Shown here piece by piece: positions 52,805 to 61,093 of a stretch of DNA of 64,000 bases. Origin of the DNA: Tamaricihabitans halophyticus (GTDB lineage: Bacteria > Actinomycetota > Actinomycetes > Mycobacteriales > Pseudonocardiaceae); NCBI RefSeq assembly GCF_004340875.1, contig NZ_SLXQ01000007.1:1-64000 (forward strand), in the 5' to 3' direction. The notes under the pieces are model-generated. The model made no database searches. It saw nothing but the letters and a program-made list of their open reading frames with translations, and was not told where the DNA came from. Made by a program: the position numbers and the translations under genes. Within the stretch, counting starts at the first letter, position 1, and every line of letters begins with the position of its first letter.

Positions 52805-52859
52805 ATGTAGTCATCCCTACATGATTATGTGCACAAACCGAACCTAGACCTACATGGTT
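52805..52859. promoter_or_regulatory. CTACATG repeats between sirtuin and zinc-ribbon genes
   Basis: CCTACATGRTT occurs twice (52816-52826 and 52849-52859), 33 bases apart, about three helical turns. An inverted copy (ATGTAG, 52805-52810) faces the first. The arrangement suggests a shared regulatory site for the divergent genes. Confidence 0.45.
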
Positions 52860-52922
52860 CTGCTCAATCATCCTGCACAAGGCATGTCGATCGTCAGTAC
52901 TCCAACGAGTATGGGAGGTCCG

Positions 52923-53144
52923 GTGTACGAATGCCCTTACTGCGGCTGGCCGGACGACCGTCCGGTGGCAATCCTGTCCCGCCACCAGGACGCGGCGAGC
53001 GAGACCACCTGGACACAGTGTGTGTGCGGATCCGTCCAAGTACGGGTAGCAGCACCAGGCGAGCGGCCAGCGGTGTGGGCGCGCTCCCGGCCGAGTTCGG
53101 CGGCCGCCCCGGCTACTGAGTGTGATCCGACTTCCGGCGGCTGA
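52923..53144 (+). CDS. Small zinc-ribbon-like protein, about 73 aa
   Basis: I do not recognise a named family. The protein begins VYECPYCGWPDD and contains CVCG about 30 residues later, so it has a CxxC and a CxC pair as in zinc ribbons. The C-terminus is Ala/Pro/Ser-rich and disordered. GTG 52923 has GGGAGG nearby (spacing 4), while ATG 52911, 52884 and 52854 are alternatives in the same frame. It is divergent from the sirtuin gene. Confidence 0.55.
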   Translation: MYECPYCGWPDDRPVAILSRHQDAASETTWTQCVCGSVQVRVAAPGERPAVWARSRPSSAAAPATECDPTSGG

Positions 53145-53265
53145 GCGAGTTCCCCGCCGCGCGGTGCCCGGCTTCGCGGTAAACCTGATCACGTATCGGC
53201 TGCCGAGCGGGCCGCAACCACTACGCTGACTGGGCCGATTCCCGGTTCGAGGAGGTAACAGCGCA

Positions 53266-54615
53266 GTGGTAGCCAGGCTCGTCATCGCGGCCCCGGCGTC
53301 GGGCAGCGGTAAGACGACGGTAGCGACCGGCCTGATGGCCGCGCTACGTCAGGCGGGTCGGCGGGTGGCCCCGTTCAAAGTAGGGCCTGACTACATCGAT
53401 CCGAGTTATCACACGCTCGCCACCGGGCGTGCTGGACGAAACCTCGATCCGGTGCTGGTGGGTGAACAGCGAGTAGGGCCGCTGTTCATGCATGGTGGCG
53501 CCGACGCGGACATCGCCATCGTGGAGGGCGTGATGGGGATGTTCGACGGCCGTGCGGCCAGCGGGGAGTTCGGTTCCACCGCACATCTCGCCAAGCTGAT
53601 CGACGCGCCAGTCGTGCTGGTCGTGGACGCGTCCGGACAGGCCCGCAGTCTTGCGGCACTGATCCACGGCTTCCAGAGCTTCGATCCGGCGGTTCGGGTG
53701 GCCGGGGTCATCGCAAACAAGGTCGGCTCGGCAGCCCATGCGCGGCTGCTGTCCGAGGCCTGCGCGGAGACCGGTCTGCCGTTGCTTGGCACGCTGTTTC
53801 GCGGTGGTCGACTCGAGTTGCCGTCCCGGCATCTCGGGCTGGTCACCGCGCCCGAGCAGGGCAGCCAGGCGACCACGGCCGTGTCGGCGATGGCCGAGCT
53901 GGTTCGTGCCGAGGTCGACCTCGCGGCGGTCGAGAGGGTTGCCGCGTCCGCACCAGAACTGTCCGTGCCGGCCTGGGATCCGGGGGACGCGGTGGCCGAC
54001 ACCGGCCATCGCCCGGTGATCGGTGTTGCCGGCGGCGCGGCTTTTACGTTTGGCTACGCGGAGCACCCCGAGCTGTTGCGGGCCGCGGGCGCCGAGGTCG
54101 CCGTATTCGATCCGCTACGCGCGGAACGGCTTCCCGAAGGAACCGCCGGGGTGGTGCTGCCGGGTGGCTTCCCCGAGGAACACGCCGCGGAGCTGTCCGC
54201 GAATGCCACGTTACGCGCGGATATCGCCGATCTTGCGCGCGCTGGTCGACCGATCCACGCCGAGTGCGGCGGATTACTGTACCTCGGTCGTGAACTGGAC
54301 GGCCTGCCGATGTGTGGGGTGCTCGACTCGACGGCCACGATGAGCGATCGGCTGGCGCTCGGCTACCGGGAAGCCGTCGCGCCCACTGATTCGGTGCTGT
54401 ACCCGGCAGGCAGCCGGGTAGCTGGGCACGAGTTCCATCGCACCCTGGTCGAACCAGCACACGGTTCGACACCCGCGTGGTACTGGCGGGATGGGGTAGG
54501 TCAACAGATCACCGAGGGGTTCGTGACCGGACGGGTGCACGCGTCCTATCTGCACACTCATCCGGTCGGCGCGCCCTCGGCGGTCGCGCGATTCGTCGAG
54601 GAGTGTGCACGGTGA
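53266..54615 (+). CDS. cobB: Cobyrinic/hydrogenobyrinic acid a,c-diamide synthase
   Basis: This 449-residue amidotransferase of the CobB/CbiA family amidates the a and c side chains of (hydrogeno)byrinate using glutamine and ATP. The P-loop is APASGSGKTT (about residues 9-18). The partner loop FKVGPDYIDPSYH (38-50) and EGVMGMFDG follow. The C-terminal glutaminase has the nucleophile Cys334 (HAECGGLLYLG) and ends with YLHTHPVG. GTG 53266 follows a GAGGAGG. It opens the cob cluster, and its stop overlaps the next gene's start by 4 bases. Confidence 0.95.
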   Translation: MVARLVIAAPASGSGKTTVATGLMAALRQAGRRVAPFKVGPDYIDPSYHTLATGRAGRNLDPVLVGEQRVGPLFMHGGADADIAIVEGVMGMFDGRAASGEFGSTAHLAKLIDAPVVLVVDASGQARSLAALIHGFQSFDPAVRVAGVIANKVGSAAHARLLSEACAETGLPLLGTLFRGGRLELPSRHLGLVTAPEQGSQATTAVSAMAELVRAEVDLAAVERVAASAPELSVPAWDPGDAVADTGHRPVIGVAGGAAFTFGYAEHPELLRAAGAEVAVFDPLRAERLPEGTAGVVLPGGFPEEHAAELSANATLRADIADLARAGRPIHAECGGLLYLGRELDGLPMCGVLDSTATMSDRLALGYREAVAPTDSVLYPAGSRVAGHEFHRTLVEPAHGSTPAWYWRDGVGQQITEGFVTGRVHASYLHTHPVGAPSAVARFVEECAR

Positions 54616-55352
54616 CTCGGCCAAGACTGGTCGGGGTCGGTGTCGGCCCTGGCGATCCGGATCTGCTGACGATCGCCGGGTTGCGGGAGTGTCGCGAGGC
54701 ATCGCGCATCTTCGTCCCGGTGCTGGGCACGGATGAACAGGGCAGGGCAGAGGCAGTGGTCCGGGCACACCTGCCAGCAGGGCACATCGAACGGCTGGTT
54801 TTCGCGCTCAACGATACGGTCACCGGGCCACAGGAGCGGCGGCGGCGACATTGGGACGCCGCCGCCGAACGAGTCGCCGAACACCTTCGATGTGCGGGTG
54901 GCAGCGCGGTATTCGCCACGATCGGCGACCCAGCGGTGTATTCCACCTTCGGTTATCTGGCAAGCACGGTGCGGAGCCTCGTTGGCGACCTGGACGTCGC
55001 GACGGTGCCGGGAATCACCGCGATGCAGGCCGCGGCGAGCACCGCGGGGCTGTCCCTGACCGAGGGAACCGAGCCGCTGACGGTGATTCCGGTGACTCGT
55101 GACCTGGCCGCGTTACGAGCGGCGCTCGAAGGGCCGGGTACGGTCGTGGCGTACAAGGGCGGCCGGCGCATCGCCGAGTTGCGCGCGGCCGTCGCCGAAG
55201 CGGGCGCATTGGACCGGGCGATACACGCCGAGCACCTTGGCACCAAGGATGAGCGCGTGCGTGCGTTGGCCGAGCTGGCCGATGAGCCGGCGCCGTATCT
55301 GTCCACAGTCGTCGTATTGCCCCCTCGGGGTGGGAGAGGAGAGCAGTTGTGA
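54612..55352 (+). CDS. cobI: Precorrin-2 C20-methyltransferase
   Basis: A 246-residue SAM-dependent uroporphyrinogen-type methyltransferase. It begins with the family strand VGVGVGPGDPDLLTIAGL (about residues 7-24). FATIGDPAVYSTFGYL and VPGITAMQAAAS are CobI/CbiL-type, and VVAYKGGRRIAEL completes the fold. It adds the C20 methyl to precorrin-2 (or the cobalt-containing form). GTG 54612 overlaps the cobB stop (GTGA), and its stop overlaps cobM in the same way. Confidence 0.93.
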   Translation: MTRPRLVGVGVGPGDPDLLTIAGLRECREASRIFVPVLGTDEQGRAEAVVRAHLPAGHIERLVFALNDTVTGPQERRRRHWDAAAERVAEHLRCAGGSAVFATIGDPAVYSTFGYLASTVRSLVGDLDVATVPGITAMQAAASTAGLSLTEGTEPLTVIPVTRDLAALRAALEGPGTVVAYKGGRRIAELRAAVAEAGALDRAIHAEHLGTKDERVRALAELADEPAPYLSTVVVLPPRGGRGEQL

Positions 55353-56164
55353 GTGGACGGGTCTCGTTCATTGGCGCCGGACCTGGCGCCGCCGATCTGA
55401 TCACCGTGCGCGGCGCGCAACGCATCGCCGATGCGGATATCGTGGTCTGGGCCGCCAGTCTGGTCGAAGCCGACTGCATCACCGAGCATGCCAGCGCGGA
55501 TGCTGAGATCGTCGATTCCTCCCGGCTGACCCACGAGGACGTGGTGGAAATCTACCGGCGCGCCGCCGCCGAGGACCTGATGGTCGCGCGAGTGCACTCG
55601 GGTGATCCGTCCCTCTGGGGCGCCGTGCAGGAGCAGTTCGATCGCGCCGTGGAACTTGGCCTCGATGCCGAGATCGTGCCTGGCGTGCCGGCATTCTGCG
55701 CGGCCGCCGCGGTCGCCGGACGGGAACTGACCGTTCCGGAAATCGCGCAGTCGGTGGTGTTGACCCGGTTGGAGGGCGGCAAAACACCGATGCCGGATGG
55801 CGAACGGATTCGGGAGTTCGCCAGGCATGGCACGACGATGGCGATCTTCCTGTCCGCCGCGCGTACTGGTCAGCTAGTGACCGAGCTCCTCGCCGGCGGC
55901 TATCAGCGGGACACCCCCGTCATCGTGGCGTACAAGACCACATGGCCAGACGAGCTCACCCTGCATACCACGCTCGATGAGCTCGCCGAGCTGGTCAAAG
56001 AGCACAAGCTGTGGCGGCATACGCTGTTCCTCGTCGGCCCTGGACTGCGTGCCGGTGGAACACGATCACACCTTTACCACGCCGGCCATTTTCACACCTA
56101 TCGCAAGGCGGATCCGGCCGCACGCAAGGAGTTGCGGGCGGCGAGGCAAGCCGGCACCGGCTGA
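55349..56164 (+). CDS. cobM: Precorrin-4 C11-methyltransferase
   Basis: A 271-residue methyltransferase with VSFIGAGPGAADLITVRGAQR at the start, ARVHSGDPSLWGAVQEQF, VPGVPAFCAAAAVAGRELTVP and LEGGKTPMP, the CobM/CbiF signature set. It methylates C11. The C-terminal extension (HLYHAGHFHTYRKADPAAR) is typical of actinobacterial proteins. GTG 55349 overlaps the cobI stop. Confidence 0.93.
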   Translation: MSGRVSFIGAGPGAADLITVRGAQRIADADIVVWAASLVEADCITEHASADAEIVDSSRLTHEDVVEIYRRAAAEDLMVARVHSGDPSLWGAVQEQFDRAVELGLDAEIVPGVPAFCAAAAVAGRELTVPEIAQSVVLTRLEGGKTPMPDGERIREFARHGTTMAIFLSAARTGQLVTELLAGGYQRDTPVIVAYKTTWPDELTLHTTLDELAELVKEHKLWRHTLFLVGPGLRAGGTRSHLYHAGHFHTYRKADPAARKELRAARQAGTG

Positions 56165-56233
56165 GCGGGACCGCGTAGCTGCCAGCGACGTAACCGCCCT
56201 GGTGGACATGATGAAACCGAATCGAGTACGAAC

Positions 56234-57424
56234 GTGACTACCACGGTGATTGGCGTGGACGGCGCCGAACTCGCGCCTGGCGCAGCCGAACTCCTCGGGC
56301 AGGCGTCGCTGATCGTCGGCGCGAGGAGATACCTGGATCAGTACGCGCCCGCTGGGGTGACGACCGTGGAGCTCGGCCCGCTGGAGCCAGCATTACATGA
56401 GCTCAGCGCGGCCGCGGGGGCATCAGTAGTGCTGGCCTCCGGCGATCCCGGCTTCTTCGGTATCGTCCGGGCACTGCGCGACTACGGACTGCGCCCAGCG
56501 GTCATTCCGGCTGTTTCGGCCGTCCAGCGACTCGTGGCGCGCTGTGGTCGGTCCTGGGACGATGTCGCGGTGGTCAGCGCGCACGGCCGAGACCTCGGCC
56601 CCGCGCTGAACGTCTGCCGGGCGCGGCGGAACACCGTGGTGCTGACGGCACCGGGGGCGGGGCCGGCCGAGTTGGCCGCTGGGCTAACCGGATGGCGACG
56701 TACGCTCACGGTAGCCGAACAGCTCGGCGCTGACACTGAAACCGTGTCCACGGTGGATCTTGCGGAGGCGTGCGCCAGGGTATGGGCAGAGCCGAATATC
56801 GTGTTGTGTCAAGCAGATCCGGAGGCAGTACCAGGTACCGGTTGGCATGCTGGTGGCGAACCCACCCCGCCGGCAGGTGGCTGGGCTCTGACCGAGGACG
56901 CCTTCATACATCGGGACGGGATGATCACCAAAGCCGAGGTCCGGGCGATGGCACTTGCCAAGCTTGGGCCACGGCCAGGGAGCATGGTCTGGGACGTCGG
57001 CGCCGGGTGCGGTTCGGTAGCCGTGGAGAGCGCGCGGCTCGGCGCGGCGACGATCGCCATCGAGCACGATCCGGTCCAATGTGTCCGGGTTGTCGCGAAC
57101 GCGAGCGCATTCGGTGTCGACGTGCGCGTTGTTGAAGCTGATGTGCTGGATGTAGCCGACGAGTTGCCAGCGCCGGACGCGGTTTTCGTGGGTGGCGGTG
57201 GATCCACGGTGATCGCAACCTGCGCGCGGCTTGGTGCCGAACGCGTCGTGGTGGCGTTGGCTTCCCTCGACCGCATCGCTCCCGCCAGGGAGACGCTGCG
57301 TGCCAATGGATACGCCGTATCGGGCGCGCAACTATCGACGGCCCGAATGGTCGATCTACCGAACGGCGGCAGTCGTCTTGCCGCCACTAATCCGATTACC
57401 TTGATCTGGGGGAGTAGCACGTGA
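56234..57424 (+). CDS. cobL: Bifunctional precorrin-6B (6Y) C5,15-methyltransferase/decarboxylase
   Basis: A 396-residue fusion. CbiE-like methyltransferase covers about residues 1-200 (IGVDGAELAPGAAELLGQAS, LASGDPGFFGIVRAL, VSAVQRLVARCGRSWDDVAVVSAHGR). CbiT-like decarboxylating methyltransferase covers about 205-396 (FIHRDGMITKAEVRAMALAKLGPRPGSMVWDVGAGCGSVAVE, then AVFVGGGGST). GTG 56234 is 69 bases after cobM, the largest gap in this part, and the RBS is weak. Its stop overlaps the next start. Confidence 0.93.
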   Translation: MTTTVIGVDGAELAPGAAELLGQASLIVGARRYLDQYAPAGVTTVELGPLEPALHELSAAAGASVVLASGDPGFFGIVRALRDYGLRPAVIPAVSAVQRLVARCGRSWDDVAVVSAHGRDLGPALNVCRARRNTVVLTAPGAGPAELAAGLTGWRRTLTVAEQLGADTETVSTVDLAEACARVWAEPNIVLCQADPEAVPGTGWHAGGEPTPPAGGWALTEDAFIHRDGMITKAEVRAMALAKLGPRPGSMVWDVGAGCGSVAVESARLGAATIAIEHDPVQCVRVVANASAFGVDVRVVEADVLDVADELPAPDAVFVGGGGSTVIATCARLGAERVVVALASLDRIAPARETLRANGYAVSGAQLSTARMVDLPNGGSRLAATNPITLIWGSST

Positions 57425-59172
57425 TCGCCCTGTTCGCCGTCACCCCATCCGGCAGGCAGGCCGCGGCCGCGCTCGCCGCGTATCTGGGCCCGGACGCCGC
57501 GGTGGTGGACGGTCCGCCGCGCGCGGGCATCGAACGGCTGTGGTCGAGATTGGACGCGGCGGTGTTCTTTCTGGCAGCCGGAGCCACGGTCCGTCTGATC
57601 GCCCCGCTGCTTCGAGACAAGCGAACCGACCCTGCGGTCATCTGCGTTGACGAGGCGCAGCGCTTCGCCGTGCCACTGGTTGGCGGTCACGCGGGCGGTG
57701 CGAATGACCTAGCCGAGCGCATCGCGTCGGCGCTGCTGGACTGCACGCCGGTGATCACGACCGCTTCCGACTCGGTCGGCGTTACACCACTCGATGAGTT
57801 GGTTGAGCAACTTGGTGCCGCGGTCGACGGTGATCTTGCCGGCTGTGGTGTCGCGTTACTCGGCGGCGAACCGATCCTGTTGCGTAATCCACTCGGATTT
57901 CCGTTGCCCGCCTTGCCAGACAACGTATCGGTAGACATCGCTGATCCCGAATGGACAATCGTCATCGACGACCGGGTACCTGCGAGGCCGGACGACCCGA
58001 GCGTGTTACGACTCGTTCCGCGGACAGTCGTCATCGGACTCGGCTCGGCACGCGGCGTGACCAGGACGGCCGTAGCCAACACCATCGCCGAGCTGCACGA
58101 GCGGGCGGGCTTGGATGCCCGCGCGGTGCGTGGTTTCGCAACGGTCGACCTGAAGGCTGATGAGCGTGGCATTATCGAAGCCGTTGGCGACTGGGGATTC
58201 TGGAACGGCGAGGGGCGTGCCGGCCTCCTTACCTATCCGGCTGAGACGCTCGCCGCGATCCCCGTTCCGAACCCGAGCTCGGTAGTGGAGTCCGAAGTGG
58301 GCACTCCGAGCGTGGCAGAAGCCTCGGCGCTGTGCGGCGCGGCCGAGCTTGGTGGCGCCAGGTCCGCTGAACTGGTCGCCGAGAAGATCAAGGGCGCGAA
58401 CGTCACGGCTGCGGCCGCCCGCGTTCGACCGCGTGGCAGGCTTGCGATCGTCGGCCTTGGACCGGGCGCGGCCGAGTTGCGGACCCCCAAGGCAGAGGCG
58501 GAGTTGCGGCGCGCGTCCACCATCGTCGGCCTTGACCAGTACGTGGATCAGATTCGGCCACTGTTGCGCAGAGGCACCGACGTACGTGCCAGTGGACTCG
58601 GTGACGAGGAGGCGCGAGCAGCGGAAGCTGTGGCGCTGGCCGCCGAAGGCCGATCGGTCGCGCTCATCGGCTCCGGTGATGCCGGGATCTATGCGATGGC
58701 AAGCCCCGCACTCGAACAGGCCGGTGCGGACATCGAAGTGGTGGGTGTGCCAGGTATCACGGCCGCACTCGCCGCGGCAGCGGCGCTGGGTGCGCCGCTT
58801 GGTCACGACCATGCGCTGATCAGCTTGTCGGATCTGCACACTCCCTGGGAGGCCATCGAACGCAGGGTGCGGGCCGCCGCCGAAGCCGATCTCGTGGTGT
58901 GTTTCTACAACCCCCGATCCGCGCAGCGTGATTGGCAACTGCGGTCCGCCCTACGGATTCTCGGCGCGCACCGGCCAGCGACCACCCCGGTCGGCGCGGT
59001 TCGGCAGGCGAGCCGGCACGGTGAACGGGTCTGGACCGAGCCGATCGCCGAGTTCGCCGTGGAGAACGTGGATATGCTCACCACCGTGCTGGTCGGCTCC
59101 TCACGGACGCAGATGGTCGCTGGACGAATGGTCACGCCACGCGGATACACCTGGATGCCCAGTACCGAGTAG
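57421..59172 (+). CDS. cobJ: CbiG-CobJ fusion: cobalt-precorrin-5A hydrolase and precorrin-3B C17-methyltransferase
   Basis: A 583-residue fusion. The CbiG-like half is about residues 1-320 (FFLAAGATVRLIAPLLRDK, VPLVGGHAGGANDLAERI, VIGLGSARGVTR, ATVDLKADERGIIE). It opens the ring lactone by extruding acetaldehyde in the anaerobic pathway. The CobJ half is about 340-583 (LAIVGLGPGAAELRTPKAEAEL, SGDAGIYAMASPALEQ, VPGITAALAAAAALGAPLGHD, YNPRSAQRDWQL), which methylates C17 with ring contraction. GTG 57421 overlaps cobL. A CbiG half argues for an early-cobalt or mixed route, since no cobG is here. Confidence 0.92.
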   Translation: MIALFAVTPSGRQAAAALAAYLGPDAAVVDGPPRAGIERLWSRLDAAVFFLAAGATVRLIAPLLRDKRTDPAVICVDEAQRFAVPLVGGHAGGANDLAERIASALLDCTPVITTASDSVGVTPLDELVEQLGAAVDGDLAGCGVALLGGEPILLRNPLGFPLPALPDNVSVDIADPEWTIVIDDRVPARPDDPSVLRLVPRTVVIGLGSARGVTRTAVANTIAELHERAGLDARAVRGFATVDLKADERGIIEAVGDWGFWNGEGRAGLLTYPAETLAAIPVPNPSSVVESEVGTPSVAEASALCGAAELGGARSAELVAEKIKGANVTAAAARVRPRGRLAIVGLGPGAAELRTPKAEAELRRASTIVGLDQYVDQIRPLLRRGTDVRASGLGDEEARAAEAVALAAEGRSVALIGSGDAGIYAMASPALEQAGADIEVVGVPGITAALAAAAALGAPLGHDHALISLSDLHTPWEAIERRVRAAAEADLVVCFYNPRSAQRDWQLRSALRILGAHRPATTPVGAVRQASRHGERVWTEPIAEFAVENVDMLTTVLVGSSRTQMVAGRMVTPRGYTWMPSTE

Positions 59173-59267
59173 GAATGTTTGGTATGCGTGGCCGTGGCCT
59201 GTGCGGTGTCAGCGAGTCGAACGTGGCGCTGCACACCTCAATTTGACCCGGCAGTGGTCGAGGGGCC

Positions 59268-59430
59268 AGGATGCGTAGGTCGGTAGCGGAGGAACCCGGT
59301 GTGAATCCGGGACGGTCCCGCCACTGTGACCGGGAAGCGGTCCCAACGTGAACGCCACGGCCAACTGGCTGGAAGGCATGGGATACGCGGTGATCCGGGA
59401 GTCAGGAAACTCCTGCCGACCCGTACGCGA
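59268..59430 (+). ncRNA. Cobalamin riboswitch
   Basis: The leader before cobH carries the conserved adenosylcobalamin core. A GGAACCCGGTGTGAATCCGG-like stem is followed by ACGGTCCCGCCACTGTGA (B12 box GCCACTG at 59320-59326). Further on comes GAGTCAGGAAACTCCTGCCGAC at about 59399-59420. Boundaries are approximate. It lies inside the cob cluster, between cbiG/cobJ and cobH. A downstream structure may mask the GGGAGG at 59468-59473 when the ligand is bound. Confidence 0.9.
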
Positions 59431-59477
59431 CCGCGTGCGGCCTGAGTCCCCTAGGGCGCGGTAACCCGGGAGGTCTT

Positions 59478-59555
59478 GTGCCACTGCTGTGTCTTGATGC
59501 TGCGCACCGAATGGTGGGTGGCGCGCGAAGTCCCTATGGGGGCGGGCGCCCGTGA
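59478..59555 (+). CDS. Possible 25-codon leader ORF coupled to cobH
   Basis: GTG 59478 is placed 4 bases after GGGAGG (59468-59473) and opens a 25-codon frame (MPLLCLDAAHRMVGGARSPY and so on). Its TGA (59553-59555) overlaps the GTG of cobH by 4 bases. It is the best ribosome binding site after the riboswitch; cobH itself has none. It may be a coupling peptide that passes riboswitch control to cobH, or the remnant of a lost gene. Coding function is not proven. Confidence 0.45.
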   Translation: MPLLCLDAAHRMVGGARSPYGGGRP

Positions 59556-60157
59556 GACGCGTTGTGCATCCCATCGAAACCGAGTCGTACCAGATCCTGC
59601 GCTCCCGGGTCGATACCGCCGAGCTGCCCGCGCTGTGCCGCGCGGCGGTCGAACGAATCGTGCACACCACGGCTGACCCGACCTGGGTGGGCGATGTGGT
59701 GGCCGAGGAATCAGCGCTGTCCGCCGGCGTGACCGCGCTGCGGGCCGGCGTACCCGTCGTTACCGATGTGCGCATGGTGGCCGCCGGGATTACCGCGCAC
59801 GAGACCGTCATCGCATTGGACCTACCTGGAGTCGCCGAACTGGCCAGCGAAGCCGACCTCACGCGATCAGCCGCCGGTATCCGGTTGGCCGCGCGGCACT
59901 GGCCAGCCGGCGCGGTCTGGGCGATCGGTAATGCGCCGACGGCGCTCGCCGAGTTGGTTCGGTTGACGGTGGCGGGCGCCGTTCGGCCCGCGCTCGTCGT
60001 CGGCGTGCCAGTGGGGTTTGTCGGGGCTGTCGAGTCCAAAGCCGCCCTGCGAACGGCGGGGATCGCGGCACTGTCCACAAGGACCGAACGCGGTGGGGCC
60101 GCGGTGGCCGCCGCCGCGGTGAACGCGCTGCTTTACTTCGAGGAACAGGAGAATTAG
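59552..60157 (+). CDS. cobH: Precorrin-8X methylmutase
   Basis: A 201-residue CobH/CbiC enzyme that moves the methyl group from C11 to C12, giving (hydrogeno)byrinate. Signature segments are the N-terminal HPIETESYQILRSRVD, with the conserved His at residue 6 as likely acid/base, RIVHTTADPTW, VVTDVRMVAAGI, AIGNAPTAL and LVVGVPVGFVGAVESK. GTG 59552 has no good ribosome binding site of its own and overlaps the leader ORF stop. Its stop shares one base with the next start. Confidence 0.92.
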   Translation: MRRVVHPIETESYQILRSRVDTAELPALCRAAVERIVHTTADPTWVGDVVAEESALSAGVTALRAGVPVVTDVRMVAAGITAHETVIALDLPGVAELASEADLTRSAAGIRLAARHWPAGAVWAIGNAPTALAELVRLTVAGAVRPALVVGVPVGFVGAVESKAALRTAGIAALSTRTERGGAAVAAAAVNALLYFEEQEN

Positions 60158-61071
60158 TGAAACCGCCATTGTTGCTGGTAGGACACGGTACCGTCGCGGA
60201 AACCGGAGTGCGCCAGTTCGACACGTTCGTGTCCCGGATGCGAGCCAGGATGGCGCCGTCCGGAGTGGACGTGGCCGGCGGGTTCATTGAGCTGTCCGCG
60301 CCGGCCGTCACGGAAGCCTGGGGTGAGCTGGTCCGCGGTGGCCACCGCACGGTGGCCGCGGTGCCGCTGGTTCTGGTGGCCGCCGGGCACGGCAAAGGGG
60401 ACATCCCAGCCGCGCTGGAACGGGAGGTCCGCCGCCATCCGGGTACCTCCTACGAGTTCGGTCGACCACTCGGGCCGCATCCGACACTGCTTGACCTGCT
60501 TGACGAGCGGATCGCGGCCACGCTCGACCGTGAGCAGTGGTCCGAGACCGCTGTCCTGCTGGTGGGCCGCGGATCGACGGATCCGGACGCGAACGCGGAG
60601 GTGTGCAAGGTCGCGCGGCTGCTGCAGGAAACGCGGGAGTTCTCCTTCGTGGAGGCGGGCTTCGTATCGTTGGCATGGCCATCGGTAGCGGAGGGCTTGG
60701 AGCGGATCCGCCGGCTCGGTGCGAAGCGAGTCGTCGTGGCCCCGTACTTCCTTTTCGATGGGGTACTTCCGCAGCGGGTCGTCGAGCAGGCCACCGCGTA
60801 CGGCCAGTCGAACCCGGAACTGCCAGTGCATATCGCGGAGTATCTCGGTGATTGCGCCGGCCTGGCGGATCTCGTAGTGGAGCGCTACGAAGAGGCCCTG
60901 CGCGGAGACATCCGGATGAACTGCGATACCTGTGCCTATCGGGTGCTCCTGCCGGGCTTCGACGACAAACTCGGCGCACCGCAGACCCCGCATCACCATC
61001 CGGACGACCCTGCCGGCAACGGCCACGGGCATGGGCACGGCCACGGGCATGGCCATGTGCACCTCGGATAA
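60157..61071 (+). CDS. cbiX: CbiX-like sirohydrochlorin cobalt/ferrochelatase with tandem domains
   Basis: A 304-residue chelatase with two CbiX-type halves: about 1-120 (LLLVGHGTVAE with His10, VLVAAGHGKGDIP with His78) and about 125-250 (AVLLVGRGSTDPDANAEVC, VVVAPYFLFDGVLPQRV). A CxxC pair (Cys256, Cys259; NCDTCAYR) follows, then a His-rich tail (about 275-302, alternating Gly-His). The tail may bind cobalt or nickel; the cysteines recall Fe-S-carrying CbiX of some bacteria. AGGAG lies just upstream of GTG 60157. It inserts the metal into sirohydrochlorin, the entry point of the early-cobalt route. Confidence 0.87.
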   Translation: MKPPLLLVGHGTVAETGVRQFDTFVSRMRARMAPSGVDVAGGFIELSAPAVTEAWGELVRGGHRTVAAVPLVLVAAGHGKGDIPAALEREVRRHPGTSYEFGRPLGPHPTLLDLLDERIAATLDREQWSETAVLLVGRGSTDPDANAEVCKVARLLQETREFSFVEAGFVSLAWPSVAEGLERIRRLGAKRVVVAPYFLFDGVLPQRVVEQATAYGQSNPELPVHIAEYLGDCAGLADLVVERYEEALRGDIRMNCDTCAYRVLLPGFDDKLGAPQTPHHHPDDPAGNGHGHGHGHGHGHVHLG

Positions 61072-61093
61072 AGCGGGCATACGATAAGGCGCG

